This document shows, one piece after another, positions 1 through 9,300 of a stretch of 64,000 bases of DNA (positions are counted from its first letter, which is position 1; the number at the start of each line of letters is the position of its first letter). Both the position numbers and the translations under genes were made by a program. Origin of the DNA: Anabaena azotica FACHB-119 (lineage in GTDB: Bacteria > Cyanobacteriota > Cyanobacteriia > Cyanobacteriales > Nostocaceae); the NCBI RefSeq assembly GCF_014697625.1, contig NZ_JACJSG010000038.1, forward strand, positions 1 to 64,000, written 5' to 3'. The notes below the pieces were generated by a model. It worked only from the letters and a program-made list of their open reading frames with translations. It was not told the DNA's origin and made no database searches.

Positions 1-112
1 CTATGGACTGTTGACTATGGACTGTTGACTATGGACTGTTGACTATGGACTGTTGACTATGGACTGTTGACTATGGACTGTTGACTATGGACTGTTGACT
101 ATGGACTGTTGA
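1..112. repeat. Tandem array of eight 14-bp units
   Basis: Eight perfect head-to-tail copies of CTATGGACTGTTGA, possibly continuing left of the window. The unit reads as two related heptamers, matching the short tandemly repeated repetitive (STRR) sequences known from heterocystous cyanobacteria. The last unit runs into the 5' end of the HAD hydrolase gene, and a possible TTG start codon lies inside it. Confidence 0.95.
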
Positions 113-117
113 CCAAT

Positions 118-768
118 ATGGAAAGGCCTAAAGTTATTTTTGTAGATGCGGTGGGGACTCTCTTCGGTGTTAAGGGTAGTGTCGGTAAAGTTTATAGTCA
201 AATAGCGCAGGAATTTGGTGTGGAAGTTGCACCGGAAATTGTGGATAAGGCATTTATTCAAAGCTTCAAAGCATCTCCACCGCCAATATTCCCTGGTGCT
301 GATAGCGAAGACATACCCCAATGCGAGTTTGAATGGTGGCGTAAAATTGCCCTAAATACTTTTGAAACTGCTGGTGTTGTCCAGCAATTCTCTGATTTTT
401 CTGGTTTTTTTAGTGAATTATATATCCATTTTGGTACTGCCGAACCTTGGGTGATTTACCCTGATGTTGTACAATCTCTGAACAACTGGCAACATATAGG
501 GATTGAATTGGGTGTACTATCTAATTTCGATTCGCGGTTGTACTCAGTTTTGCAGAGTTTAGGGTTGAGTCATTACTTTTCTTCTGTGACTATTTCTACT
601 CAAGTGGGTGCGGCAAAACCTGATCCCAAAATTTTTGCTGTGGCTTTAGAAAAACACAATTGTTTTCCTGAAGAAGCATGGCATATCGGTGATAGTATCG
701 AAGAAGATTATCAAGGAGCCAAAGCAGCAGGATTAAGGGGCGTTTGGATTAATCGACAGAACGATTAA
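118..768 (+). CDS. HAD-superfamily hydrolase, REG-2/HDHD3-like
   Basis: A 216-aa haloacid-dehalogenase-type hydrolase, probably a soluble phosphatase with unknown substrate. Motif I is FVDAVGTLF near residue 10: the nucleophile Asp is present, but the second Asp of the usual DxD is Val, as in the REG-2/HDHD3-like branch. Motif II Ser is in VLSNFD, motif III Lys in GAAKPDPK, and motif IV is HIGDSIEED. An alpha-helical cap lies between motifs I and II. The ATG at 118 is preferred; an in-frame TTG at 109 would add three residues and begin inside the tandem repeat. No clear ribosome binding site is visible because the upstream DNA is the repeat array. Confidence 0.85.
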   Translation: MERPKVIFVDAVGTLFGVKGSVGKVYSQIAQEFGVEVAPEIVDKAFIQSFKASPPPIFPGADSEDIPQCEFEWWRKIALNTFETAGVVQQFSDFSGFFSELYIHFGTAEPWVIYPDVVQSLNNWQHIGIELGVLSNFDSRLYSVLQSLGLSHYFSSVTISTQVGAAKPDPKIFAVALEKHNCFPEEAWHIGDSIEEDYQGAKAAGLRGVWINRQND

Positions 769-888
769 AAATAAGAAAACAGGTTTATGCAAATGAAATT
801 TTACTAGTTTAATCTGTCATTGGTTATTGGTCAATAGTAATTGTTAATGATGCTGTAATTATCACTAATTAACCTGATTTGATATTAC

Positions 889-1965
889 TTATTGTTGGTT
901 AATAAATACTGTAAAAATAGCACCTTGGGGAGAATTATCTTCCACTGTAATATTGCCGTTATGTGCTTCGATCGCCATTTTACAAAATGCTAGTCCCAGA
1001 CCGAGTTGGGAAACCTCTGATATTACATTACCGACTTCATACTTCTCGAAAATGGTTTGTTTTAATTCCTGAGCGATTCCCGTACCTAAATCCATAACTT
1101 GCACTTTCGCACCAGTTTCTATATACTCTGCTTTGAGAGTCACTTGTGCGTTTGCTGGCGAGAACTTAATGGCATTGGAAAGCAAGTTATCCAAAACACG
1201 CCGAAAAATAGCTACATCTATTTTAACAATGCCACCTGGTTCAGGTAATTCACTGATGAGGGTCAGGTGTTTTTGAGCAGCAATTTCCTTAAAATCTGCT
1301 ACGGCTGATATGCAAATAGCACAGAGGTCTATTTCTGTGTAGTTAAGCACCATTTTACCAGATTCTAACTTGGCCATGATCAGCAGACTATCAATCAAAG
1401 TTTGCAGTTGTTGAGTAGCGATCGCAATTTGATCAATTTTCTGTTGTTGTTGAGTTGGTTGCAAGTGAGCAATCTTGAGAATTTCTGTTGATAAAACGAT
1501 ACTGGCTAGAGGATTTCGCAGGTCATGGACAATCATATTCACCATGTCTTCCTGCAATTGCAACAGGGTTTGTAAGTTATCGTACTGTTGCTTAATTCGC
1601 AACATCGAATGAACCCTAGCCCTTAACTCTACGCTATTAACAGGCTTACTGACAAAATCATCTGCTCCTGCGGCAATACACCGAGCTAAGTCCTCTTTAG
1701 CTGTTAATGCTGTTACCATGATAATTGGTACTGACTGCCATTGCGGATCAGCTTTAATACGTCGGCATACCTCCATACCGTCTAAATTAGGCATCATCAC
1801 GTCTAGTAGTATCACATCCGGCTGGAAACTATTCAGCCTTGCGATCGCTTGTTGACCACTCGGTGCATAATGTAGCTGGTAATTTTCTCCATCCAGCAAT
1901 GTCTCAACAACATCAAAGTTATCCGGTTCATCATCAATTACCAAAATGGAGGGTTGAGTTTCCAT
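889..1965 (-). CDS. Response regulator-histidine kinase hybrid (REC-HisKA-HATPase)
   Basis: A 358-aa cytoplasmic two-component protein. An N-terminal receiver domain (residues 5-120) has the acidic pair D11/D12, phospho-acceptor D55 in LLDVMMPN and K107. A dimerisation/histidine domain follows with H147 in VHDLRNPLAS, then an HATPase_c domain with the N box (DNLLSNAIKFSP), G1 (DLGTGI) and G2 (GLGLAF) boxes. There is no membrane segment, so it likely receives phosphate or binds a partner through its receiver and then signals onward. It shares a strand with the large hybrid kinase 250 bp upstream and may work with it; that pairing is inferred from position only. Confidence 0.9.
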   Translation of the reverse strand: METQPSILVIDDEPDNFDVVETLLDGENYQLHYAPSGQQAIARLNSFQPDVILLDVMMPNLDGMEVCRRIKADPQWQSVPIIMVTALTAKEDLARCIAAGADDFVSKPVNSVELRARVHSMLRIKQQYDNLQTLLQLQEDMVNMIVHDLRNPLASIVLSTEILKIAHLQPTQQQQKIDQIAIATQQLQTLIDSLLIMAKLESGKMVLNYTEIDLCAICISAVADFKEIAAQKHLTLISELPEPGGIVKIDVAIFRRVLDNLLSNAIKFSPANAQVTLKAEYIETGAKVQVMDLGTGIAQELKQTIFEKYEVGNVISEVSQLGLGLAFCKMAIEAHNGNITVEDNSPQGAIFTVFINQQ

Positions 1966-2214
1966 TAATAATTTTCCTACCTTATTAAACGTTGTGAGTA
2001 GTCAGTGCTGAGTGCTGGAGCGCGGAAGCGGGGCGTTGATTCATTGTTTAGTAATAATTTTTACTTTTATCTCTGGAATTATACAGTAAAATTGTCTCTT
2101 AAGACTGTGTATAAGTGTGTAAGGCTTTCCCACAGCTATACCCTTGCCCAAAGCCTTGATTTCTCGTTCTCATACCTAAGTCCTACCTATATTATCTTCC
2201 CCATTATCAACCCC

Positions 2215-5200
2215 CTATACCTGTAAAAGTTGTTGTATTGTTAATACAAGTTGTTTAAGTTTTATCGGTTTAGTCAAATATTCATTGGCTCCGGCGGCTA
2301 AACAAGCGGCGCGATCGCTTGGCATGGCTAGTGCGGTTAAGGCAATGATCGGCAAGTCTGCAAATCGCCGATGATTACGCAAATGGCGTATGGCTTCTAA
2401 TCCGTTCATTCCTGGCATCTGAATATCCATAATAATTAAATCCGGGGATTTTTCTAGAGCAAAATCAATAGCTTGTTGTCCATTTTCTGCCAATATGAGG
2501 TCATATCCTCGGCTTGCTAAATACCCAGATATAGTATCTATATTTGCACGATTGTCTTCCGCCAGCAAAACTACAGGTGCGATTAAAGGTGGTTTTGCTA
2601 CTACGGGGGCAGCAGGTAAGTTTGCCTGTTCAGGAGATTGCAGCCTTTCCAGTGTAGCTTGCAACTGATTACGGGTAATAGGTTTTACTAAATAATCAAC
2701 TGCTCCTTGAGCCAGTCCTTTACTTGGTTCATCAACTACTGAGGTGATAATAACTGGAATTTCTCTTGTTTCAGAGTTGAGCTTGAGTTGGGCGAGGACA
2801 TCCCAACCTGACAAGTTAGGTAGTTGCAAGTCGAGGATAATGAGCGCAGGTTGGAGACGTAAAGCCTCTTCTACGGCTCCTTCACCTCGTGGATAGACAA
2901 CAAACTGCATTCCCATTTCCCCCAAGTAGCGAGTTATTTGGTCAGCAGCCGGAATAGAATCTTCAATAATCAAAACTTGAGCATTCTTTGCAGGTAAACG
3001 ATAGTTCGGCGATGCAACGATTAGCTGCCTTTTGAGTGAATGATTCTCAGTTAAATAAGGAATGCGGACAGTAAAACAACTGCCCTTGCCAACTTCACTG
3101 CTAATTGACACTGTTCCTCCATGTAAGGATACAATCCGTTTTACCAGTGCTAAACCCAAGCCCGTACCAGTGTAATTGCGGTTGAGGCTGCTATCAAGTT
3201 GGGTAAAAGGCTGAAATAACTTTTTTATGTCCTCTGGGGCGATACCGATGCCATTGTCAATGATGCAGAAGCAGAGGTGGGGATTGAGGACTGGGGACTG
3301 GGGACTGGGGACTGGGGACTGGGATATTAGTTTTTCTCCCCCCACTCCCTCATCTCCCCCTACTCCCTCATCTCCCCCCACTCCCACTTCTTCCAGCCAA
3401 ACCTTGAGGCTGACAGATCCCCCTTCTGGGGTGAATTTGACGGCGTTGCTGAAGAGGTTGATGAGTACTTGGCGCAAGCGGCGATCGTCTACTTGGATAA
3501 TGTCAATTTGAGAATTAATGTCTGTGGTGAGGCGAATATTCTTTTTCAAGGCCATTTGTTTGATAAAGGTCAGACTAGCATCACAAAGACTCCTGACGGG
3601 AACATCGCTGATTTGCAGTTCGAGTTTGCCTGATTCGATTTTGGATAAGTCGAGGATGTCATTAATTAGTTCTAAAAGATGTTTACCACTGCGCTCGATA
3701 GTGGCGATCGCTTTTTCTTGTTTTTGATTAATAGAGCCAAACACACCTTCTAGAAAGCCTTCAGACATACCCAAAATCGCATTGAGGGGCGTTCGTAATT
3801 CGTGGCTCATGTTTGCCAGAAATTCGTCTTTGAGGCGTGTGGCGCGGGCCAGTTCGGCGTTAGCACTGGCAAGCTGTTCATTTGTTCGCCAAAGTTCTTC
3901 ATCTGCTTGTTTACGTTCATTGATGTCTGTGACCCGGACTAAATTTAAGGTACGGCCAGCTATCGTAATCGGCTTGGCAGCAATGTTTCCCCAAAATACT
4001 TTACCTTGACAAGTTACATATTCAATTTCTTGACTCCAATACCCTTTCATCTCCATTTGGGCGACGATAGTATTTATTTCATCATCAGTGAAGGGACGGC
4101 GTTGGAGTGTCTTCCCTTCAATCCCAATCAATTCAGCTTTGTCAACGGCCTCAAATAGCTCTACTGCCCGCCGATTACAATCTAGGGTCAGTAATGTTAC
4201 CGGGTCAACCAAAAATAAAGCATCAGTAGATTCGTTAAAAATTGCCTCTCGCAAATCCCGATTGCGGATGAGTTCTTGTTCAGCTTGTTTGCGTTCGGTA
4301 ATATCAAGGTTGATGCCAATTATCCATAAAGGATTGCCTTGTTCATCACGATTGACAATACCATAGGCTTTGATGAAACAAATTTTTCCACTTGGTTGAA
4401 TGATGCGGTACTCTGTATCATATTCTTGGTTGTTGTACAGAACTTGCTGCATAGTTGCCCAGATATCATCTTGATCATCTGGATGCAAAAGGTTAAACCA
4501 AGCATTAAAATCGCCGCGAAAATCTTCAGGGCGAATATCATACAACTCGTACATTCGTTCATCCCAAATCAGTCTTTTATGCAAGCAATCGTATTCCCAA
4601 ATGCCGAACCCTCCCGAACGGACTGCTAGGGTTAGCCGTTCTGAGATTTTGCGTAACTGCGCTTCGGCTTCTATGCGATCCTGTAGAGCAGCTTGCTGTT
4701 CACTAATATCTGTCAGTGTGCCGACATAGCCGATAATTTGATCATTTGCGTCGATTTCGGGTAATATCTGCAAGTAGTACCAAATAACACTACCATCTGG
4801 ATGGAGAAATCTGCCTTTGTTTTGATAGGTTTTTCTTTGACCTACTGCTTCAGACCATTGTCTCACCAGGCGATCGCGGTCTTCTGGATGTATGCAGTCT
4901 ACATACGCTTTACCTAAAGCCGATTCTACTTCTCTACCTGTCAAGTTACTCCAGCGATCATTGACATAAATACAATTACTTTCTGTATCTAGCCGGAAAA
5001 TAGCCACTGGGGCTGCTTGTGTCAATGTTGCATAGCGGTGTTCGCTTTCCCGCAATGCCTCTTGGGTTTGTTTGTGCTTGGTAATATCTGTTTGCGAACC
5101 GCTCAAGCGGATCACGTTACCTAACTCATCCCACAAGGCCTGAATGCGATCTAAGACCCAAAAGTAAGAACCATTTTTGTGTTGTACTCTATATTCTTCC

Positions 5201-5892
5201 TGAAACAAGGGGGTTTTGTGATGAAAATAGTCATTCACTGCCATCATGATGCGATCGCGGTCATCAGGATGAATCTGGCTCATCCATTGTTCTAAGCTAT
5301 AGCTAATCACATCATCTGTGAAGCCCCGCATTTGTTTCCAGCGAGGCGAGAAAAAAACTTGATTAGTTTGCAGATTCCAGTCCCAAATGCCATCATTGCT
5401 ACCATGTACTGCTAACTGCCAACTTTCTTTACTCTCTTGCAATGCTGCTTGAGTTTTTGCTAGCTCCCGCACCAAAGACATCCGTTCAATGGCAAGAGAA
5501 ACTACCTGTTGCAGAATTTCCGGTGTAATCTGATTCTTGTGCAAATATTGTTGAGCGCGACTTTTCATCGCACCCACCAGATTTTTGTCCTCTGGTTCTA
5601 TCAACAGGACGACAGCACATTGGCTCTCACTGAGCAGCTTTGATGTTCCGCCCATCATTGCTAAACTCAATTTCTCCAGAAAATTTGCCCTATTCTCATT
5701 CAGTAAGGAAAAATCCAGCAAAATGGCATCCGGTGTTTTCTGGTAGCACCAATTTAAAGCCGCTTTTGTCGTCGTAAATTCTATGAACTCATAAGTATAT
5801 ATACTGTCTTGCTGTAAATAGCGAGTTAATATCATCCGCTCTTGGGCGGATTTATTGATTAGCAGGATAGTACGAACCAAGTGATGATTCAT
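2215..5892 (-). CDS. Multi-PAS hybrid sensor histidine kinase with three receiver-like domains
   Basis: A 1225-aa cytoplasmic sensor kinase. Domain order: degenerate receiver (1-130; D60 present, but the acidic pair is replaced by N13/K14, so probably a pseudo-receiver), about four PAS/PAC units (about 160-670, several ending in the typical DITERKQAE-type linker), HisKA with H697 in ANMSHELRTP, HATPase_c (N box FSNAVKFTP, G1 DNGIGI, G2 GTGLGLAL), then two canonical receivers (LIIEDS...LDLQLPN and LLAEDN...MDIQMPG). No membrane helices are seen, so it should sense intracellular ligands or redox/light through PAS cofactors. Residues about 833-872, inside the ATPase domain, are a Gly/Asp- then Ser/Pro-rich low-complexity insert translated from intergenic-type heptamer repeats. 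Confidence 0.92.
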   Translation of the reverse strand: MNHHLVRTILLINKSAQERMILTRYLQQDSIYTYEFIEFTTTKAALNWCYQKTPDAILLDFSLLNENRANFLEKLSLAMMGGTSKLLSESQCAVVLLIEPEDKNLVGAMKSRAQQYLHKNQITPEILQQVVSLAIERMSLVRELAKTQAALQESKESWQLAVHGSNDGIWDWNLQTNQVFFSPRWKQMRGFTDDVISYSLEQWMSQIHPDDRDRIMMAVNDYFHHKTPLFQEEYRVQHKNGSYFWVLDRIQALWDELGNVIRLSGSQTDITKHKQTQEALRESEHRYATLTQAAPVAIFRLDTESNCIYVNDRWSNLTGREVESALGKAYVDCIHPEDRDRLVRQWSEAVGQRKTYQNKGRFLHPDGSVIWYYLQILPEIDANDQIIGYVGTLTDISEQQAALQDRIEAEAQLRKISERLTLAVRSGGFGIWEYDCLHKRLIWDERMYELYDIRPEDFRGDFNAWFNLLHPDDQDDIWATMQQVLYNNQEYDTEYRIIQPSGKICFIKAYGIVNRDEQGNPLWIIGINLDITERKQAEQELIRNRDLREAIFNESTDALFLVDPVTLLTLDCNRRAVELFEAVDKAELIGIEGKTLQRRPFTDDEINTIVAQMEMKGYWSQEIEYVTCQGKVFWGNIAAKPITIAGRTLNLVRVTDINERKQADEELWRTNEQLASANAELARATRLKDEFLANMSHELRTPLNAILGMSEGFLEGVFGSINQKQEKAIATIERSGKHLLELINDILDLSKIESGKLELQISDVPVRSLCDASLTFIKQMALKKNIRLTTDINSQIDIIQVDDRRLRQVLINLFSNAVKFTPEGGSVSLKVWLEEVGVGGDEGVGGDEGVGGEKLISQSPVPSPQSPVLNPHLCFCIIDNGIGIAPEDIKKLFQPFTQLDSSLNRNYTGTGLGLALVKRIVSLHGGTVSISSEVGKGSCFTVRIPYLTENHSLKRQLIVASPNYRLPAKNAQVLIIEDSIPAADQITRYLGEMGMQFVVYPRGEGAVEEALRLQPALIILDLQLPNLSGWDVLAQLKLNSETREIPVIITSVVDEPSKGLAQGAVDYLVKPITRNQLQATLERLQSPEQANLPAAPVVAKPPLIAPVVLLAEDNRANIDTISGYLASRGYDLILAENGQQAIDFALEKSPDLIIMDIQMPGMNGLEAIRHLRNHRRFADLPIIALTALAMPSDRAACLAAGANEYLTKPIKLKQLVLTIQQLLQV
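3286..3388. repeat. Heptamer repeats (STRR) inside the HATPase domain of the hybrid kinase
   Basis: Five tandem GGGGACT heptamers are followed by three CCCCTACTCCCTCATCT-like units. The same low-complexity DNA occurs in many intergenic gaps of this window (for example 24640-24772 and 26826-26930). Here it stays in frame and is translated into a roughly 40-residue linker between the N and G1 boxes of the kinase. Confidence 0.9.
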
Positions 5893-6310
5893 AAATTAAA
5901 AATAGAAATGCTATTTGTATAACCTTAGTTGGCATAACCTCTAGGAATTAAGGAATATTTGCAGTCAAGAGAATTTACTAGGTATATATTGCCCAAATTA
6001 ATGATAAAAAATTTATGTACATAATGCTATTGATTTTTTTATCCAATTTAATATAAAAAATACATAACCATGAAAATATACCTAAGTAATTTTAGCTGTA
6101 TATGTAGTCAGCAACGTCAATTCGCCATATCATTTAAAAACCGATAAAATAATTTCAATTTAGCTAGGACTTACGTAGGTGTCATAATCAAACTAACTGT
6201 AGGGTGCGTCAGCCCCAATAATTTCGTACAAATTCTGTGGATTTTCCACATCTGACGCACCCTACCCCATGTGCCAGTTGCGTAAGTCCTGTTAGCGTTG
6301 GTCTTGTAAG
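5893..6310. other. Intergenic region, AT-rich, with one MITE
   Basis: Between the divergent kinase and NB-ARC genes. The first 270 bp are AT-rich and probably hold both promoters, though no convincing -35/-10 pair could be assigned. The rest is the 125-bp MITE listed separately, which ends about 20 bp before the NB-ARC start. Confidence 0.6.
6166..6290 (+). mobile_element. MITE family 1, copy A (complete)
   Basis: A 125-bp element with outer inverted ends AGGACTTACG...CGTAAGTCCT and an inner inverted repeat GTAGGGTGCGTCAG...CTGACGCACCCTAC. Six clear copies and one diverged copy are in this window. It lies directly upstream of the NB-ARC/WD40 gene. Confidence 0.9.
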
Positions 6311-6313
6311 GTG

Positions 6314-9300
6314 ATGGAATTGCACAAGCAAAGACGCAAGCGTGGTGTTATTCTTAGCCTCCCTGGTTTCCAGAAGCTTCAGGAGGCGAGAAATCAGGTA
6401 GAGATTTTAGAAAACGATGGCGCGAGATTGACTATCGAAGAATTGAGTTACCGTACTCAACTTGCGCCTTTTACAGTTTCTAAAGTTTTGGCACGAGAGG
6501 AAGGTGTTGACAAACAAACCCTAGAATACTTTTTTAGAGCCTTTAGCTTAGAACTCACCCCAAACGATTATGTCAGAGCCGGAAACCAAGCAGAGGCACA
6601 GAGGCGCATAGGCGCACAGGAAACAGTCTTTCCCCTTTCCCCTTTCTCCCAGTCCCCAAAAAATACCGACTGGGGCGAAGCTGTTGATGTCTCCATTTTC
6701 TTTGGACGTTCCGAGGAAGTTAGTAAATTAGAGTACTGGATAATTCATGACCGTTGCCGACTTGTGGCAGTTTTAGGAATGGGGGGAATTGGTAAAACTT
6801 CCCTGTCAATCAAATTAGCACAGCAGATTCAAGGTGAGTTTGAGTTTGTGGTGTGGCGTAGTCTGCGTAATAGTCCACCTTTAACTGAACTGCTAGCCAA
6901 CTTGCTACATTTTTTTGCTGATGGTCAACTGGTGAATTTAGCGGAGAATGTTGATCATCTGATTGCACAATTTATGAGCTATCTGCGATCGCACCGTTGT
7001 CTTGTCATCTTCGATAATGCTGAATCAATTTTAGCTATTGGTGAACATTCTGGGCGCTATCAAGCCGATTATACAGATTATGGATATCTGCTCAAGCAAA
7101 TCGGTGAAGCGGCTCATCAAAGTTGTCTAGTGCTGACAAGTCGAGAAAAACCGCCAGAAATAACAGCTTTAGAGGGGGAAAATTTGCCTGTGCGGTCAAT
7201 GCAACTGCCGGGGTTAAGTGCGATCGCCGCTCTACAATTAGTCAGAAGCACCAGCTTTTTTTCTGGTGACGATAGCGACTGGCGACAGCTAATTCAACAC
7301 TATGGGGGTAATCCCCTAGCCTTAAAAATTATCGCTACCACCATTCAAGAATTATTTGCAGGTAATATCACTGAATTTTTCGCCCAGGGTTCCACCGTCT
7401 TTGGTAGTATTTACGACTTATTAGCCCAGCAATTTCATCGTCTCTCGCCCCTAGAAAAAAACCTCATTTACTGGTTAGCAATTAACCGCGAACCCATTAC
7501 TCTCACCGATTTACGGGCAGATTTGGTCTTACCAGTATCCTCAATGAAGCTTTTGGAAGCCTTAGATTCCCTAACTAGACGTAGTTTGATTGAAAAAAAA
7601 TCACTTCCCCCTACCCCTGTACAGTTCACACTGCAACCTGTAGTAATGGAATATGTCACAGGTCAGTTAATTGAGCAAGTTTGTGCAGAAATCCTCGAAA
7701 ATACACATAACAAACCCCTACTGTTTCATAGCCACGCCTTAATTAAAGCCACTGCCAAAGATTACATTAGAGTTGCCCAAACTAAACTCATCCTACAACC
7801 CATCATCGAACATCTGCAACAAAACCTCCGCAGCAAACAAGCAATTGAAACCCAGCTAAGGCAGACTTTACAAACCATAAAACCCCAATCCCTCCCCACT
7901 CCCTACCCAGAACCCGGATACGCAGGCGGTAATCTCCTCAATCTCTTCTGTCACCTACAAACTGACCTAACTGGCTATGATTTCTCTCACCTGACAATTT
8001 GGCAAGCATATCTGCAAGACACTCCACTTAAAAGGGTGAATTTCGCCCATGCTGATTTATCTAAGTCCGTTTTTGCCACAACTTTTAGCAATATCATCAC
8101 TGTAGCTTTTAGCAACGATGGTAAAACCCTAGCCACTGGTCATTTTGATGGGTATTTCATTCTCTGGGATGTGATTAACACTCAGCAGCTAATCGAATGT
8201 CAGGCACATATAGGTTTTACTTGGTGTGTAGCCTTCAGTCCAGATGATAATACCTTAGCAACTGTGGGACAAGATGAAACTATTAAGCTATGGGATGTGA
8301 AAACTGGGCAGTGTCTGCAAACTCTACAGGGACATAGCGGTGGTATAGTCTGTGTCATCTTTGCCGATGCTGGCGATACTTTGATTAGTAGTGGCGTTGA
8401 TTCTAGTATTAGGGTTTGGGATATCCGCAGTGGTGAATGCAATCAAGTATTACAAGGTCACAGTCGGAGAGTTTGGTCTGTGGCGTTGAGTCCCCAAGGC
8501 GATATCCTCGCTAGTGGTAGTGAAGATGGTACGGTGAAACTGTGGCATTTAGCTACAGGTGCTTGCCTTGCTACTTTACAAGGTCATACAGACTGGATTA
8601 AATCTCTGGCTTTTAATTCATCGGGGATACTTGCTAGTGGTAGCTTAGACCAAACTGTGAGATTGTGGGATATAAATGAGGGTGTTTGCCTGGGGATTTT
8701 AGCCGGACATAGAAATGGCATACTAGCGATCGCCTTCATCAACGATCATACTCTCGCTAGTTGTGGTATAGATTGTACAATTCGCCTCTGGGATATTACG
8801 AATCAGCAATGTCAGAAAATCTTGCACCATGCTAACTCTGTAAATGCGATCGCGGCTAATCCCCAAGGTACTATCCTCGCCTCTGGTGCTGATGATTTCT
8901 CCTTCAGAATTTGGGATATCGCCACCGGCGATTGTTTGCAAATCTTTAAAGGCAGGAGCAACTGGGTAAAATCAGTCACCTGGAATCCCCAGGGTAATCT
9001 CATTGCTTCTGGAAATGAAGACCGCACCGTCAGGTTATGGACTCTCAATGGAGAATGTCGCAACTTATACGGGCATACAGACTTAATCTTTGCTGTTGAC
9101 TTTGCCCCTGATGGTCGCACAGTAGTTAGTGCTAGTGCTGACACTACCATAAGATTGTGGGATGTAGCCACAGGTGGATGTGTCAGAGTTTTACGGGGAC
9201 ATATAGGTATGGTGACAGGCGTGGCGTTTAGTCCTGATGGCAAGTTGTTAGCCAGCACCAGTTATGACAACGTAAGTCGGTTGTGGGATGCCGACACAGG

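Noticed and set aside
1..112. CRISPR-like array
   Set aside because: The 14-bp units are directly adjacent without spacers; it is a simple tandem repeat.
2005..2226. 73-codon plus-strand open frame
   Set aside because: It lies in a spacer between two minus-strand kinase genes, starts weakly and has no family features.
3227..4629. Several plus-strand open frames opposite the hybrid kinase
   Set aside because: They are antisense shadows of a well-supported gene; composition (Ser/Arg-rich) is typical of shadows.
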